The notes: a model not told the origin generated them from the letters alone. A DNA stretch of 64,000 nucleotides from Bacillus_BU sp051233475 (GCF_051233475.1 NZ_JBKFGH010000024.1:77202-141201); one strand, 5' to 3'; counted from the stretch's first letter, positions 34,774 through 43,822 are shown. Made by a program: numbers and translations.

Positions 34774-35368
34774 ATTCCTGTTCATTTCCACCATAAATAA
34801 TTTGGCCATCAGCATTATAAACAGTTACATCAACTGGTAATTTCACTTTATCCTTCTGGAAAGTAGCATACCAAACCCACAAGTTATCGCGAACGAAAAA
34901 CTTGTTTGGCTGTATATTCCCTTCACTATTAATAACGATCGTCTTTGCTTCGTCTTCAGCAAATCCGTATATAATGGAGAAATCTTTTTGAGCGCTATTT
35001 TTGGCGCGCCACTCTATCGGTCCTCTCTCCTCTTTTTCCTCCCTAAACTCCTGGAAATTCATTTCTGGATAAATAAACTTTTTAAAGTCAGTAAACTCTT
35101 TATTGGTAAGCACAGGAATGATTCCTGAACTACTCTCGGCAAAGACTAAATTTGAATTAGCATCAAACAATAGAATTTTTTTGCAATCACCAAATTGGGT
35201 TGATACTTTTTCACAGACCCTTTCTTCCAAGGATGTAGTAGGGGGACCAGAAATTGCGGGTTTCGTAGGACTAGTAGGGCTAGTAGGATTTGTAGGACGG
35301 AACGCCAAAAAATAAATTAGCACAATGCTTACTAAACAGAGTGCGGCTATTAATAATTTTTTACTCAT
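34772..35368 (-). CDS. Membrane-anchored hypothetical protein with Pro/Thr linker
   Basis: One membrane helix (about residues 5-23) is followed by a short TSPTSPTKP-type linker and a 150-residue extracytosolic domain that I do not recognise. ATG 35368 has GGGGG eight bases upstream, which excludes the longer frame. Two cysteines (in ERVCEKV and GDCKK) may form a disulfide. The linker is encoded by a microrepeat of about 12 bases (near 35263-35296). It is convergent with the PBP gene, with no evidence of a shared role. Confidence 0.7.
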   Translation of the reverse strand: MSKKLLIAALCLVSIVLIYFLAFRPTNPTSPTSPTKPAISGPPTTSLEERVCEKVSTQFGDCKKILLFDANSNLVFAESSSGIIPVLTNKEFTDFKKFIYPEMNFQEFREEKEERGPIEWRAKNSAQKDFSIIYGFAEDEAKTIVINSEGNIQPNKFFVRDNLWVWYATFQKDKVKLPVDVTVYNADGQIIYGGNEQE

Positions 35369-35630
35369 CTCAATTACCCCCAATTATTATTCAGGCAATT
35401 AAATTATAAACCAAACATTGTTATTTTCCGGAAAAAATATGGATTATTCTTAAATTCTTGTGACAGAAATGAAATAACTTGTCCAATGGTTAAGATTAAG
35501 AATTCTCCTATCAAAACGAGCCCTTTAATGAAATAGGCTGTTATATACGGTTGTTTTGCCTAGTCCGTGAAAGTAAGGGCACATATCATACTATTATTGA
35601 CAGATCATAAAAAAGGAGTTCGATGAGTTG

Positions 35631-35969
35631 ATGTATGGTTATGATGATTTAATTAATGTTGATGCAACATACAATCATGAGCGGCAGTTAGGAGGCCGGG
35701 GTTCGGATTTTGATCAACTTGTAGGGCAATACATCTATACCCGCATAAGAGGGTTGGGGGCTCACATCGAAGGGCTAGGAAAAAAATCAGTCATTGCATA
35801 TGTTAATAATTGTAGCCAAGGGCAATTAGAATTAACTGTTTTTCCTGGAATAAGATCCGCACCGCAAACGATCTTGATTAAGGCCCGCAAATTATCCACT
35901 GTAACACCTTTAGGTAGTAACCCACCACTTGAATTAAGCGGTATTCCTAGCGCAGGCGATAGATTTTAG
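35631..35969 (+). CDS. Hypothetical protein, 112 residues
   Basis: I do not recognise a family. The product has no signal or membrane segment and is glycine-rich in its first half (ERQLGGRGSDFDQL), with beta-type sequence afterwards. AAAGGAG lies upstream; the start could be ATG 35631 or the TTG just before it. The gene stands alone with a plausible 5' region and is followed by a hairpin. Codon use looks normal. Confidence 0.6.
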   Translation: MYGYDDLINVDATYNHERQLGGRGSDFDQLVGQYIYTRIRGLGAHIEGLGKKSVIAYVNNCSQGQLELTVFPGIRSAPQTILIKARKLSTVTPLGSNPPLELSGIPSAGDRF

Positions 35970-35999
35970 TTTTTTTGAAGGAAAGGTTTATATGTAAAA

Positions 36000-36041
36000 A
36001 AAGTGAGGATGGGTGTCTAAAGGGCATCCATCCTCGTTAAT
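36000..36041 (-). terminator. Terminator after the 120-residue hypothetical gene
   Basis: GAGGATGG.TG and its complement form a stem. On the minus strand a T-run follows. It also lies after the converging gene at 35631-35969. Confidence 0.8.
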
Positions 36042-36067
36042 CTCAAATTAAAGTCGTCCTCTAATCC

Positions 36068-36430
36068 TTAAGGCGATATGCCAATAATCGGAGTAAATAC
36101 TTCGATACGAACTCCTGGCGGGACTGGGGGGTTCCCGAGCCAAATTTGTGCACGGATTTCCTCTGCACCCAACTCGGTGTCAAGTGTGCCGCTGTCTACT
36201 ACGATGGTCTTTGTCCGCCGAACACTGCTTCGGCGTGGCGTAAAGTTCTGATGATCTTTGTACGGTGTAAGTGCTTCATGATCAGAAGTATCCCACTCCC
36301 AGATCCTTACAGCATCCTGAAATCTAACGCCTATCTCGTGTGGCGCGAATCTTGCTGTATAGTTAATCGTAAATTTCCAATTGACATTATTTAGTTTCTG
36401 GGCGGTAATCGTTGGGTTCTGAATTTCCAT
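36068..36430 (-). CDS. Hypothetical protein, 120 residues, beta-rich
   Basis: ATG 36430 follows AAAGGAGGTAACA, an ideal site, which excludes the longer frame. The product looks like a small all-beta domain with VNWKFTINYTARFAPHEIGV and ends with a PGVRIEVFTPIIG stretch. It has no signal sequence or membrane helix. I do not recognise a function. It is convergent with another small hypothetical gene, with which it may form an uncharacterised pair. Confidence 0.62.
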   Translation of the reverse strand: MEIQNPTITAQKLNNVNWKFTINYTARFAPHEIGVRFQDAVRIWEWDTSDHEALTPYKDHQNFTPRRSSVRRTKTIVVDSGTLDTELGAEEIRAQIWLGNPPVPPGVRIEVFTPIIGISP

Positions 36431-36676
36431 TGTTACCTCCTTTGAAATATAGTGTCGATCCGAGGATAGTTGTTGGTACAAACAAGAGCAAGCTGAATGA
36501 ACAAATCTTTTGGCTTATCCTCGTCACCCTCTTGCTAAACTCTTCACCCTATTTATAAGTTTTAAGCACGGGTTTTATGTCAATTTAAATGGAAAAAATA
36601 GTTATTTTTTTACAGACAAAGAAGATTAATAACCGTCCCTCAAGATAGCTCCGGGCTATGAAGGACTACAAAAAAA

Positions 36677-36694
36677 GGGCCTTTAAAGGACCCA
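36677..36694 (-). terminator. Terminator after the TauE/SafE gene
   Basis: GGGTCCTTTAAAGGCCC on the minus strand is a hairpin followed by seven T residues. Confidence 0.85.
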
Positions 36695-36741
36695 TTCTCA
36701 TTAAAAATATCGATAAATTCATAAGGGCTTCCTACATTCCC

Positions 36742-37482
36742 CTACAAAAAATTACTCAACAATACCATCGCGCTTACAATTGGCGTTGCAACAATTCCAT
36801 ACCGTAAAAAAACTTGCGGCAGACGCTTCGTTAACTTCGCCCCGATATACGAACCCGCCATCGTACTTAACGCTACCTGCAAAAATAGTTCCATGTCAAA
36901 ATATCCATTTTGAAAAGAACCAATCGATGCAAAAAGGGCGATCGGCAAAATCACCAGCATCGTCGTTCCAGCCGCAATCCTCATCGGAAAATGAAGCCAT
37001 TTAAGCAGCGATAATTGAATGAACGGTGCCGCGCCGATTCCAAATGTCCCTGAAATCAGGCCATTTCCCAGACCAACCGCTGCATATCGCATGAAGCCTG
37101 GTTCTTTCCTTTGTGGTTCACTTTCAGCGACCAGCCTTGTTTTCGCCCAAATGAGGATCCCTGAAAGAGCAAGCGCAGAAACCGTGAAAAGCATCAACAC
37201 ATTCGGATTGATCAGCGGTGTTAAGCGCATCCCGAAGTAAGCCCCAACTCCACCAAACGCACCAACCATTAACCCTTGCTTTACATACATATTTCCTTCA
37301 CGAAAGTGGCTTAAGCTTCCAGTCAGGACCGTAAAAAACATAACCGGCACCGCCGTACCGATGGCCGCATGAATCGGAACGTTAAACACAGTAACAAGAA
37401 GAGCAATGATAAAGCCAGCTCCTCCAGCTCCAATAAAACCTAACAATAATCCCAGCATCAGCATCGTTAAAAATAAGATCAT
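36742..37482 (-). CDS. TauE/SafE family membrane transporter
   Basis: The product has 246 residues and about eight membrane helices. The two-fold repeated TauE/SafE signature is visible: GLLLGFIGAGGAGFIIALL near the start and VGLGNGLISGTFGIGAAPFIQ in the middle. Members move sulfite, sulfonates or other small organic anions, mostly outward. The substrate here is unknown. I place the start at ATG 37482; AAAGGGG is rather far upstream (14 bases), so the longer frame to 37536 remains possible. Confidence 0.8.
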   Translation of the reverse strand: MILFLTMLMLGLLLGFIGAGGAGFIIALLVTVFNVPIHAAIGTAVPVMFFTVLTGSLSHFREGNMYVKQGLMVGAFGGVGAYFGMRLTPLINPNVLMLFTVSALALSGILIWAKTRLVAESEPQRKEPGFMRYAAVGLGNGLISGTFGIGAAPFIQLSLLKWLHFPMRIAAGTTMLVILPIALFASIGSFQNGYFDMELFLQVALSTMAGSYIGAKLTKRLPQVFLRYGIVATPIVSAMVLLSNFL

Positions 37483-37673
37483 ATAAAGTCGATTAACCCC
37501 TTTTTCACATGGCTTCAGAGAATTCCTCAGTTCCACTTTTTCTGAGATAACAAAATCTACTATTATTAATCTACTTATTGTACAACCTTTTTCTACTTTT
37601 CGAAATAAAAAAGGATGGTGCGATGCTGTACCGTTCTCTTTTGAAGCGGCACCGGCATAGGAAAAGCAGCGAA

Positions 37674-37710
37674 AAAAGCAGTGCGATTCTCATACGGAAT
37701 CACACTGCTT
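37674..37710 (-). terminator. Terminator-like hairpin upstream of the TauE/SafE gene
   Basis: AGCAGTG.GATTC and its complement form a strong stem with a six-T run on the minus strand. It may end read-through from the gene at 38138. Confidence 0.75.
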
Positions 37711-37787
37711 TCAGCAAAGTTAGTATTTGTGTTCTTTAAACTACGATGCCGGTTGCCGGCGGGGTTTACACACTAATCATTTTTTAT

Positions 37788-37969
37788 GCGGACACCAGGT
37801 ACGCTATTTTAACAAAAAGTGATGTTTTGATAGGCTAAGCGGACACAGAATCCCTTATTCATGAAAAAAGGGGCATTATTCCTTTGTTTTTGTTTAAATA
37901 AGGTACCTCATGTCCGCTTAAAGTTGAAAAGAGGGGAAAATACCAGAAATAAGGTCCCTCATGTCCGCC
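37788..37969. repeat. Nested palindromic GCGGACA repeat, copy 1 (family B)
   Basis: Two left arms (GCGGACAC at 37788 and again mid-element, each leading to CTATT or CTTATT) face two right arms (AATAAGG..CCTCATGTCCGC, ending about 37920 and 37969). The copies at 48330 and 63824 have the same layout. The element is non-coding and intergenic. Confidence 0.85.
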
Positions 37970-38018
37970 AAACTAACCCGACCTATCCGACCTACCCAAC
38001 CCACACGAAGTTCCCGCA

Positions 38019-38084
38019 TTAATCAAACGTTTGATTAACTTCTAAGCGCCGTGTTGGGGAAACTTTAATCAAACGTTTGATTAA
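38019..38084. promoter_or_regulatory. Twin perfect 20-bp palindromes (candidate operators)
   Basis: TTAATCAAACGTTTGATTAA occurs at 38019-38038 and again at 38065-38084, each followed by CTTC. The centres are 46 bases apart, near four and a half helical turns. The central AAACGTTT core is like LacI/PurR-family sites, and TetR-family sites can also look like this. No such regulator is encoded in the window. The pair lies between the gene at 38138 and TauE/SafE. Confidence 0.6.
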
Positions 38085-38137
38085 CTTCAAAAGCTCAGAA
38101 ATTTGGGCCACCCACCCATCCACGCTCAAAAGGTTCC

Positions 38138-38494
38138 TCACCGCGCTAATAAAACAGCACCAGTTTTGTACTTCTTATAGACACCCGTGTTAATCGAGAT
38201 TTTAACCAGTTCATTGATATCGGTTTTCCAGGAGTTGTGGTGGTTTTCCGGGTCTAGTCTGGCGACTCCGTCTTTTACTTTAATCCACAACCCAGTGTCT
38301 TCATCCTGGAAATAGCCGCTAATCGAAGTAGATACCGGGTGAAAGGCTTGATTACCGGAATGAATCGTCCCGTAATAAATATGGCTGTCGCCGTATTGGT
38401 CATGAATCCAATCATCCGTAATATTTAAAAGCCACAGCTTTCCACTGCCAATCTTTCCTACTAACTTAGCCTTCTTCTCAAAAGTATAATTCAT
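38138..38494 (-). CDS. Hypothetical protein, 118 residues
   Basis: ATG 38494 has GGGG nine bases upstream. The product is probably cytosolic and beta-rich, with DDWIHDQYGDSHIYYG and a closing VYKKYKTGAVLLAR. I do not recognise a family. It lies upstream of the twin palindromes and downstream of the sdhE terminal hairpin. Nothing ties it to the dicarboxylate operon. Confidence 0.62.
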   Translation of the reverse strand: MNYTFEKKAKLVGKIGSGKLWLLNITDDWIHDQYGDSHIYYGTIHSGNQAFHPVSTSISGYFQDEDTGLWIKVKDGVARLDPENHHNSWKTDINELVKISINTGVYKKYKTGAVLLAR

Positions 38495-38524
38495 GAAGAA
38501 AATCCCCTTCATTTAAAACATTTG

Positions 38525-38610
38525 GGAACAGGGGGACGGTTCTTGTGCATCAAAAGGAATCAGGAGAACCGTCCCCCTGTTCCAAAAGAAGCACAAGAAC
38601 CGTCCCCCCG
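38525..38610. repeat. GGGACGGTTC palindromic repeat, copy 1 (family A, compound)
   Basis: GGAACAGGGGGACGGTTCT pairs with its exact complement across a loop (38525-38583). A further half-arm with ACAAGAACCGTCCCCCC follows. Family A copies are also at 45721, 48264, 48910, 50451 and 63759. This copy follows the sdhE stop codon and may act as its transcript end. Confidence 0.88.
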
Positions 38611-38643
38611 AACCACACCAGGCCCCGAACCCGAACCCAACTC

Positions 38644-39534
38644 TTAAACTGTCACTAAAGTTTGCTTCAATGCTGGGATTGCGTCTACTACGTGGCGTTG
38701 GATTGCTAGTTCTTCTGGTGAAAATCCTAGAGCAAGACCAATTAACTGTGGTAAGTGAAGAATCGGCATTGTGATATCTTCAGTAAATTTCTTTTGTGCT
38801 TCCGGCTGATAAGCATCTAACTGCAATTGGCATAGTGGACATGGAGTCACAATGCAATCTGCTCCAGCGTATTTTGGTGACAAGCAGTTCTTACCAGTTA
38901 AATCCATTACTTCTCTTTCAGCTGGATACACGGAATGGAAACCGCAGCAAGCTAATCGTTGATCAAAATCAACACTCTCGGCGCCTAATACTTCAGCAAC
39001 CATTTCCATTGATTGTGGGTTCATGTGATTTTCAAAGCCCATTACATCAGGCGGCATAACAATATGGCAGCCGTAGAAATTCGCTACTTTTAATCCAGTT
39101 AGCGGTCTAACAACTTTTGCGCGTAAATTTTCTAAACCATATTCTTCAATTAAAGCCCAAAGTAAGTGAGTTACTTCAGTTGTACCATTGTATTGAAGAC
39201 CAGCTCTACCCAGGCCTTCATTAACTTGTGTACGAAGCTTTTCGTTTTTATCCATTTTAAGCTTTGCTGTGCGAAGCATTAATGTACATGTATTACAAAC
39301 CGTTAACATCTTAATTGCGCCCATTTCTTCAGCAAGAGCGATGTTTCTGGCGTTAATAGAAGTCGCTAATAAATTATCAACGTCTTGAATGTGGCTTGCA
39401 CCACAGCAAGTCCAGCCATTAATTTCGATTAATTCGATTCCTAATGCGGACGCAACTTTTTTTGTAGAAATCATGAGCTCTTCAGCTGCTGACTCTAATG
39501 TACATCCTGGGAAAAAGGCGTATCTTAATCTCAT
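38644..39534 (-). CDS. sdhE: SdhE-type CCG-domain subunit of succinate:quinone / fumarate reductase
   Basis: This subunit carries two CCG domains like HdrB. The first has FFPGCTLE, TCCGASH and VCNTC; the second has YGCH, ACCGFH and TPCPLCQ. Such subunits hold an FeS centre and replace the cytochrome b anchor in class E (SdhABE, MfrABE) complexes or act in thiol:fumarate reductase. The 296-residue protein has no clear membrane helix, only possible amphipathic ones. Its ATG overlaps the sdhB stop codon as ATGA with GGAGG upstream, so it is made with SdhB. The direction of reaction is inferred from the neighbours. Confidence 0.85.
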   Translation of the reverse strand: MRLRYAFFPGCTLESAAEELMISTKKVASALGIELIEINGWTCCGASHIQDVDNLLATSINARNIALAEEMGAIKMLTVCNTCTLMLRTAKLKMDKNEKLRTQVNEGLGRAGLQYNGTTEVTHLLWALIEEYGLENLRAKVVRPLTGLKVANFYGCHIVMPPDVMGFENHMNPQSMEMVAEVLGAESVDFDQRLACCGFHSVYPAEREVMDLTGKNCLSPKYAGADCIVTPCPLCQLQLDAYQPEAQKKFTEDITMPILHLPQLIGLALGFSPEELAIQRHVVDAIPALKQTLVTV

Positions 39535-40490
39535 GATTTTCTAACCTCCTCAGCATACTTATAAATTTCACGAATTCCTTTAATACCTTCAACAGCCTTC
39601 GGCATATGAAGCGGGTTAATTTTACCCTTTGAAATCATTCGCAACGCAAACGGTACACGTTTACTTACCGTGCTCACAACACCTTCCGTTTTAATCGGAA
39701 GCATCACTTCATTTAGGCGTCCTTTGCTTCGTACATCATCATGGAAAGCAAATGCATGTCGGGCACCTAGGTTTTTCGTTTCACCCATCTTGATCGATTC
39801 CGCACGTAAATAAGCAATTTGCTCTGTCAACGGAATACCTTTTGGACATTTCGTTACACACTGCATACAGTGAAGGCATTTCCACAGCTCATTTTCATAA
39901 ACCGGACGAATATGCTCTTCAGGAGAACCGTCCCTAGAATCAACAGCAAAACGATAGGCACGGTTTAAAATGAACGGGTCCAAGTATGTTCCATCGTTAA
40001 TAGCAAGCTGATTACATTCAGAAGCACAGACACCGCACAAAATACAATCAGTTGGAGCAGCGATTTCATGATAATCATCTTCTGCCTGGATGAAACCAGC
40101 TTCCTTTGTGCCATCAGCAGAAGGGATTAACCAAGGCTTCACCTGCTCCATTTTATCCATCTTCGGTTCCCAAGCAATTGCAAGGTCACGGATGACATCG
40201 AAGTTTTTCAAAGGTTCAAACGTTAAGTAGTTCGTATTAAATGTTTCCAAAACCTCATCCAATGAAGTTTTACATGCAAGAAACGCATTGTCATTTACGC
40301 GAACGGCACAGCTTCCGCAAATAGCATGACGACAGGCAGATGTAAAAGTTAACGTAGGATCTAGCGTTTCGCGAACAGTTGTTAATGCCCAAAGGATTGT
40401 TTTCCCTTTTTCATAAGGAATTTCATAATCCTGAAACCATTCCTGCTCACCGTCAAATCGTTTAATCTTAAAGTATAGTGTTGTATACAT
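39531..40490 (-). CDS. sdhB: Succinate dehydrogenase / fumarate reductase iron-sulfur subunit
   Basis: This is the electron-transfer subunit. The [2Fe-2S] site is CRHAICGSCAVRVN with the later AC (about residues 53-73). Two ferredoxin-type sites follow, CILCGVCASEC (about 148-158) and CLHCMQCVTKCP (about 205-216). The chain is about 319 residues, longer than B. subtilis SdhB, with an extra C-terminal tail of about 80. The start overlaps the sdhA stop (TAATG) with GGAGG upstream. It would pass electrons between SdhA and the CCG subunit. Confidence 0.93.
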   Translation of the reverse strand: MYTTLYFKIKRFDGEQEWFQDYEIPYEKGKTILWALTTVRETLDPTLTFTSACRHAICGSCAVRVNDNAFLACKTSLDEVLETFNTNYLTFEPLKNFDVIRDLAIAWEPKMDKMEQVKPWLIPSADGTKEAGFIQAEDDYHEIAAPTDCILCGVCASECNQLAINDGTYLDPFILNRAYRFAVDSRDGSPEEHIRPVYENELWKCLHCMQCVTKCPKGIPLTEQIAYLRAESIKMGETKNLGARHAFAFHDDVRSKGRLNEVMLPIKTEGVVSTVSKRVPFALRMISKGKINPLHMPKAVEGIKGIREIYKYAEEVRKS

Positions 40491-42199
40491 TAGTACTTTC
40501 GCTCCTCCGGTTGATATTTCGTAATTTTTACCGGGATATAATCTAACCGATAGTTGTCGCCTTCCTTATAAATCAGCGTATGCTTAAGGAATTCGGCATC
40601 ATTTCGCGTCGGATAGTCCGCTCTTGAGTGTGAGCCCCTGCTCTCTTTACGGTTAAGCGCCCCCATCGTTACAGCCTTCGCGAGCTTTAAGATATTACCA
40701 ATTTCAACATAGTTCAAAAATGCCATATTGTATTTAATTGCAGAATCTCCGCAATAAGCGTCTTTGTATTCTTCTAAAAGCTCTTCAACAGTTTTCAAAG
40801 CTTCTGCCATTTCTGTTTCAGTCCGGAAAATCCCAACATTGTACCACATCGTTTCCGCTAAGCGATCGCGGATGCTAAACATGTTGATTCCGGTCTTTTT
40901 GTGACGAATTGTTTCAAATTCGTCTTTCCATTTTAATGCCTCTGCCTCTAACTTCTTTGTACCTGCAAAAGAACGTCTCTTAGCCGTTTCTTTCGCGCCA
41001 AGGCCTGCATATTTACCAAACAATACAACATCGGCAACGGAGTTTCCGCCAAGACGATTTGCACCGTGGATTGATACGCTTGAACATTCGCCGGCAGCGT
41101 GAATGCCTTCAATCGGCGTGCTGCACGTTTTATAATCGCTAACATGGATTCCACCCATCATATAATGACAGCTTGGGCGAATCGGTACTGGTTCTTTTAT
41201 CAAATCAACGCCTTCAAATTCCATCGCTAATTCACGAACTTGAGGCAGACGTTCCATAATCTTTTTCTCGCCTAAATGACGGAGGTCCATTAGAACGTAA
41301 GAAGTCATTCCTTCGCCAAATCCACGACCCTCTTTAATTTCTGTTTCAATCGAACGGGAAACGAGGTCACGCGGGCCAAGCTCCATTTTGTCCGGAGCAT
41401 AGCGAGCCATAAAGCGTTCGCCATCTTTATTCAGCAAGTATCCGCCTTCGCCGCGGCATGCTTCTGATAAAAGCACCCCAGTTGACGCCAGGCCAGTTGG
41501 ATGGAATTGAACAAACTCAGGATCCTTTAATGGAATACCTGCTTCGAAGCATGCTGCCGTTCCATCACCTGTCATGTTGATGGCATTGGTTGTTCTGCTC
41601 CAATAAATTCGGCCAAATCCTCCAGTTGCAATAACAACTGCTTTTGCTTGGATCGCTTGAATTTCTCCAGTGCGCATTTCCATTGCTACAACACCTTCAA
41701 GCTTACCGTCCTCAACTGCTACAGATAGAAGGTGCCAGTCATCCAAGAAAGATACTCGATTCTTTAAGCACTGCTCATATAATGCGTGCAGAATAACGTG
41801 GCCTGTTTTATCGGCTGAATAACATGTTCTTGGGCTTGATGCGCCACCAAATGGACGTTGCGCAACACGGCCGTTTTCATCACGGGAAAAAGGAACACCG
41901 TAGTAATCTAATTCAGAAATCACCTTAGGCATATTGCTTGTGAAAAATTCAACTGCATCCTGGTCCGCTAAAAAGTCGCTTCCTTTAACCGTGTCACGGA
42001 AATGGCTTTCGGTTGAATCGTTTGCATCACGATAAGCCATCGCTGCGTTGATTCCGCCCTGTGCAGCTCCCGTATGGGAACGAGTTGGGAAAATCTTTGA
42101 AATACACGCTACATTTAAACTTTTATCTTCACTGGCAGAAAGTGCCGCCATCATTCCGGCACCGCCCGCTCCTACTACTAAAACATCAAACTTAAGCAT
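40490..42199 (-). CDS. sdhA: Succinate dehydrogenase / fumarate reductase flavoprotein subunit
   Basis: This subunit interconverts fumarate and succinate. The FAD fold begins FDVLVVGAGGAGMMAAL. SHTGAAQGGINAA provides the His for covalent FAD. HPTGL, SRSIETEI and HGANRLGGNSVAD carry active-site residues, so this paralogue keeps the fumarate-binding set. No Tat or Sec signal is present, so it acts in the cytosol. I start at ATG 42199 because GAGG sits about 11 bases upstream and overlaps the alternative GTG. It is in one operon with fumarase and sdhBE, which points to fumarate respiration. Confidence 0.94.
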   Translation of the reverse strand: MLKFDVLVVGAGGAGMMAALSASEDKSLNVACISKIFPTRSHTGAAQGGINAAMAYRDANDSTESHFRDTVKGSDFLADQDAVEFFTSNMPKVISELDYYGVPFSRDENGRVAQRPFGGASSPRTCYSADKTGHVILHALYEQCLKNRVSFLDDWHLLSVAVEDGKLEGVVAMEMRTGEIQAIQAKAVVIATGGFGRIYWSRTTNAINMTGDGTAACFEAGIPLKDPEFVQFHPTGLASTGVLLSEACRGEGGYLLNKDGERFMARYAPDKMELGPRDLVSRSIETEIKEGRGFGEGMTSYVLMDLRHLGEKKIMERLPQVRELAMEFEGVDLIKEPVPIRPSCHYMMGGIHVSDYKTCSTPIEGIHAAGECSSVSIHGANRLGGNSVADVVLFGKYAGLGAKETAKRRSFAGTKKLEAEALKWKDEFETIRHKKTGINMFSIRDRLAETMWYNVGIFRTETEMAEALKTVEELLEEYKDAYCGDSAIKYNMAFLNYVEIGNILKLAKAVTMGALNRKESRGSHSRADYPTRNDAEFLKHTLIYKEGDNYRLDYIPVKITKYQPEERKY

Positions 42200-42223
42200 T
42201 TCAATTTGCACCTCGATTTCTTG

Positions 42224-42784
42224 TTAGTCTTCGATTCTGTATTTCTTAACCCCTATTTCATATAGGTCGTTGCCTTCACAATCGACTGCGACAATACAAG
42301 GATAATTTTCAATTTCCATACGACGAATTGCTTCTGGTCCTAATTCCGGATACGCGACAATATCAACTTTTTTAATCGAATCTGCAATCAATGCTGCTGC
42401 TCCTCCAATTGCTGCGAAGTATACTGCACCATTTTTCTTCATTGATTCAATTACTTCTTTACTGCGAGGGCCTTTTCCGATCATCCCTCTTAAACCTTGC
42501 TCCAGCATTGTTGGCGAATAAGCATCCATACGGCCGCTTGTAGTCGGTCCACAGGAACCGATTGCTTTTCCCGGCTTCGCTGGTGATGGTCCTGCATAAT
42601 AAATAACTTGATCCGTTACATCGATTGCCATCGGCTGACCACTCTTCAATTCATCAACCATATTTTTATGGGCTGCGTCTCGCGCTGAATAAATGACACC
42701 TGTAATCGAGACTTGATCACCGGCCTTCAAATCTTTTACCTGATCATAAGTTAATGGTGTGGTAAGTTGTTTAATTGTTGTCAT
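42224..42784 (-). CDS. Class I fumarate hydratase, beta subunit (FumA C-terminal type)
   Basis: The 186-residue product is the C-terminal swivel domain of iron-sulfur fumarase or L-tartrate dehydratase. Motifs include VIYSARDAAHK, YYAGPSPAKPGKAIGSCGPTT and the closing AVDCEGNDLYEIG. ATG 42784 has GGGG eight bases upstream. It follows the alpha gene with 12 bases between them. Fumarate rather than tartrate is favoured by the sdhABE genes next in the operon, but tartrate dehydration cannot be excluded. Confidence 0.88.
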   Translation of the reverse strand: MTTIKQLTTPLTYDQVKDLKAGDQVSITGVIYSARDAAHKNMVDELKSGQPMAIDVTDQVIYYAGPSPAKPGKAIGSCGPTTSGRMDAYSPTMLEQGLRGMIGKGPRSKEVIESMKKNGAVYFAAIGGAAALIADSIKKVDIVAYPELGPEAIRRMEIENYPCIVAVDCEGNDLYEIGVKKYRIED

Positions 42785-42796
42785 TTTGTTCACCCC

Positions 42797-43642
42797 TTAT
42801 AAAATAGCTTCCGTATGACGTGCTGCATGGCAGTTCAATGTGACACAAACAGGCAGCATCGCAATATGGGTAGGATATGTTTCAATATGAACAGCCAAAG
42901 CGGTTACTTTTCCGCCAAAGCCTTGCGGACCAATTCCTAATTTATTGATGCGCTCAAGCAGTTCTTTTTCCACTTCTGCATAAGCAGGGTTTGGATTTGG
43001 TGAACCAGCTTCACGAGCTAATGCTTTTTTCGCAAGCAATGTACATTTATCCATCGTTCCGCCGATTCCAACACCGACGATAACTGGAGGACAAGGGTTT
43101 CCACCCGCTTGAGTAATCGAGTTTACGATGAAATCTTTAACGCCTTCAATACCTTCTGCCGGCTTGCACATTTTCACGGCACCCATGTTTTCACTTCCAG
43201 CCCCTTTAGGCAGGACTTGAATTTTCAATTGATCACCAGGCACGATTTCCATATGAATAACAGCCGGTGTATTGTCACCTGTATTTTTTCGGTCTAAAAC
43301 AGGATCCGAAACAACAGATTTCCGTAAATATCCCTCTTCATACCCTTGGCGAACACCTTCATTGATGGCATCTGTAAAGTCGCCATCCACTATCCGAACG
43401 TCTTGGCCTACTTCTGCTAAAATAACCGTCATTCCAGTGTCCTGACACATTGGCGCATGTTCCGCGCGTGCTAGTTTTACATTTTTTAAGATTTTCTCTA
43501 AGCTGTATTTACCAAACTCGGATTCTTCTGTTTCTAACCCTGCTGCAATCAGCTTTTCAACATCCTCAGGAAGGTCACAAGCCGCTTTCATACAAAGATT
43601 TTTTACCGTTTCTGTAATTAACTTCGCCGAGATTTCTCTCAT
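42797..43642 (-). CDS. Class I fumarate hydratase, alpha subunit
   Basis: This N-terminal catalytic domain of the oxygen-sensitive [4Fe-4S] fumarase has the cluster cysteines in APMCQDTG, GNPCPPVIVGVGIGGTMD and TLNCHAARH. The length (281) is normal for the split form. It is the first gene of the fumAB-sdhABE operon. Its enzyme would dehydrate malate to fumarate for the reductase downstream. AGGAGG lies before the ATG. Expression is likely tied to anaerobiosis since the cluster is air-labile. Confidence 0.92.
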   Translation of the reverse strand: MREISAKLITETVKNLCMKAACDLPEDVEKLIAAGLETEESEFGKYSLEKILKNVKLARAEHAPMCQDTGMTVILAEVGQDVRIVDGDFTDAINEGVRQGYEEGYLRKSVVSDPVLDRKNTGDNTPAVIHMEIVPGDQLKIQVLPKGAGSENMGAVKMCKPAEGIEGVKDFIVNSITQAGGNPCPPVIVGVGIGGTMDKCTLLAKKALAREAGSPNPNPAYAEVEKELLERINKLGIGPQGFGGKVTALAVHIETYPTHIAMLPVCVTLNCHAARHTEAIL

Positions 43643-43760
43643 TATTTAACTCCTCCTACCGATAGCAATCTTTTTTTTCTGGATATGGGGCAGTGCTCAA
43701 CTCACCCCGCATTTATTTGTTTAACAACCATAGGTTGGAATAGACTATTTTAAGATTAAA

Positions 43761-43822
43761 AATACTGCCGACTCGGAATATTACTTAAGGGTCTTGGGGG
43801 GGGATCCACTGTCGGCAGTATT
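43761..43822 (-). terminator. Terminator after the DASS transporter gene
   Basis: AATACTGCCGAC and its exact complement form a 12-base stem around a loop of about 38 bases. On the minus strand it is followed by TTTTT. The remaining 118 bases to the fumarase gene must contain that operon's promoter, but I see no clear match. Confidence 0.75.

Noticed and set aside
37788..37969. A structured regulatory RNA of known class in the GCGGACA elements.
   Set aside because: No riboswitch signature is present, and the same element recurs at unrelated places, so a dispersed repeat is the simpler reading.
42224..43642. L-tartrate dehydratase (TtdAB).
   Set aside because: The fold is shared, but the genes run directly into sdhABE, which favours fumarase. 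Not fully excluded.
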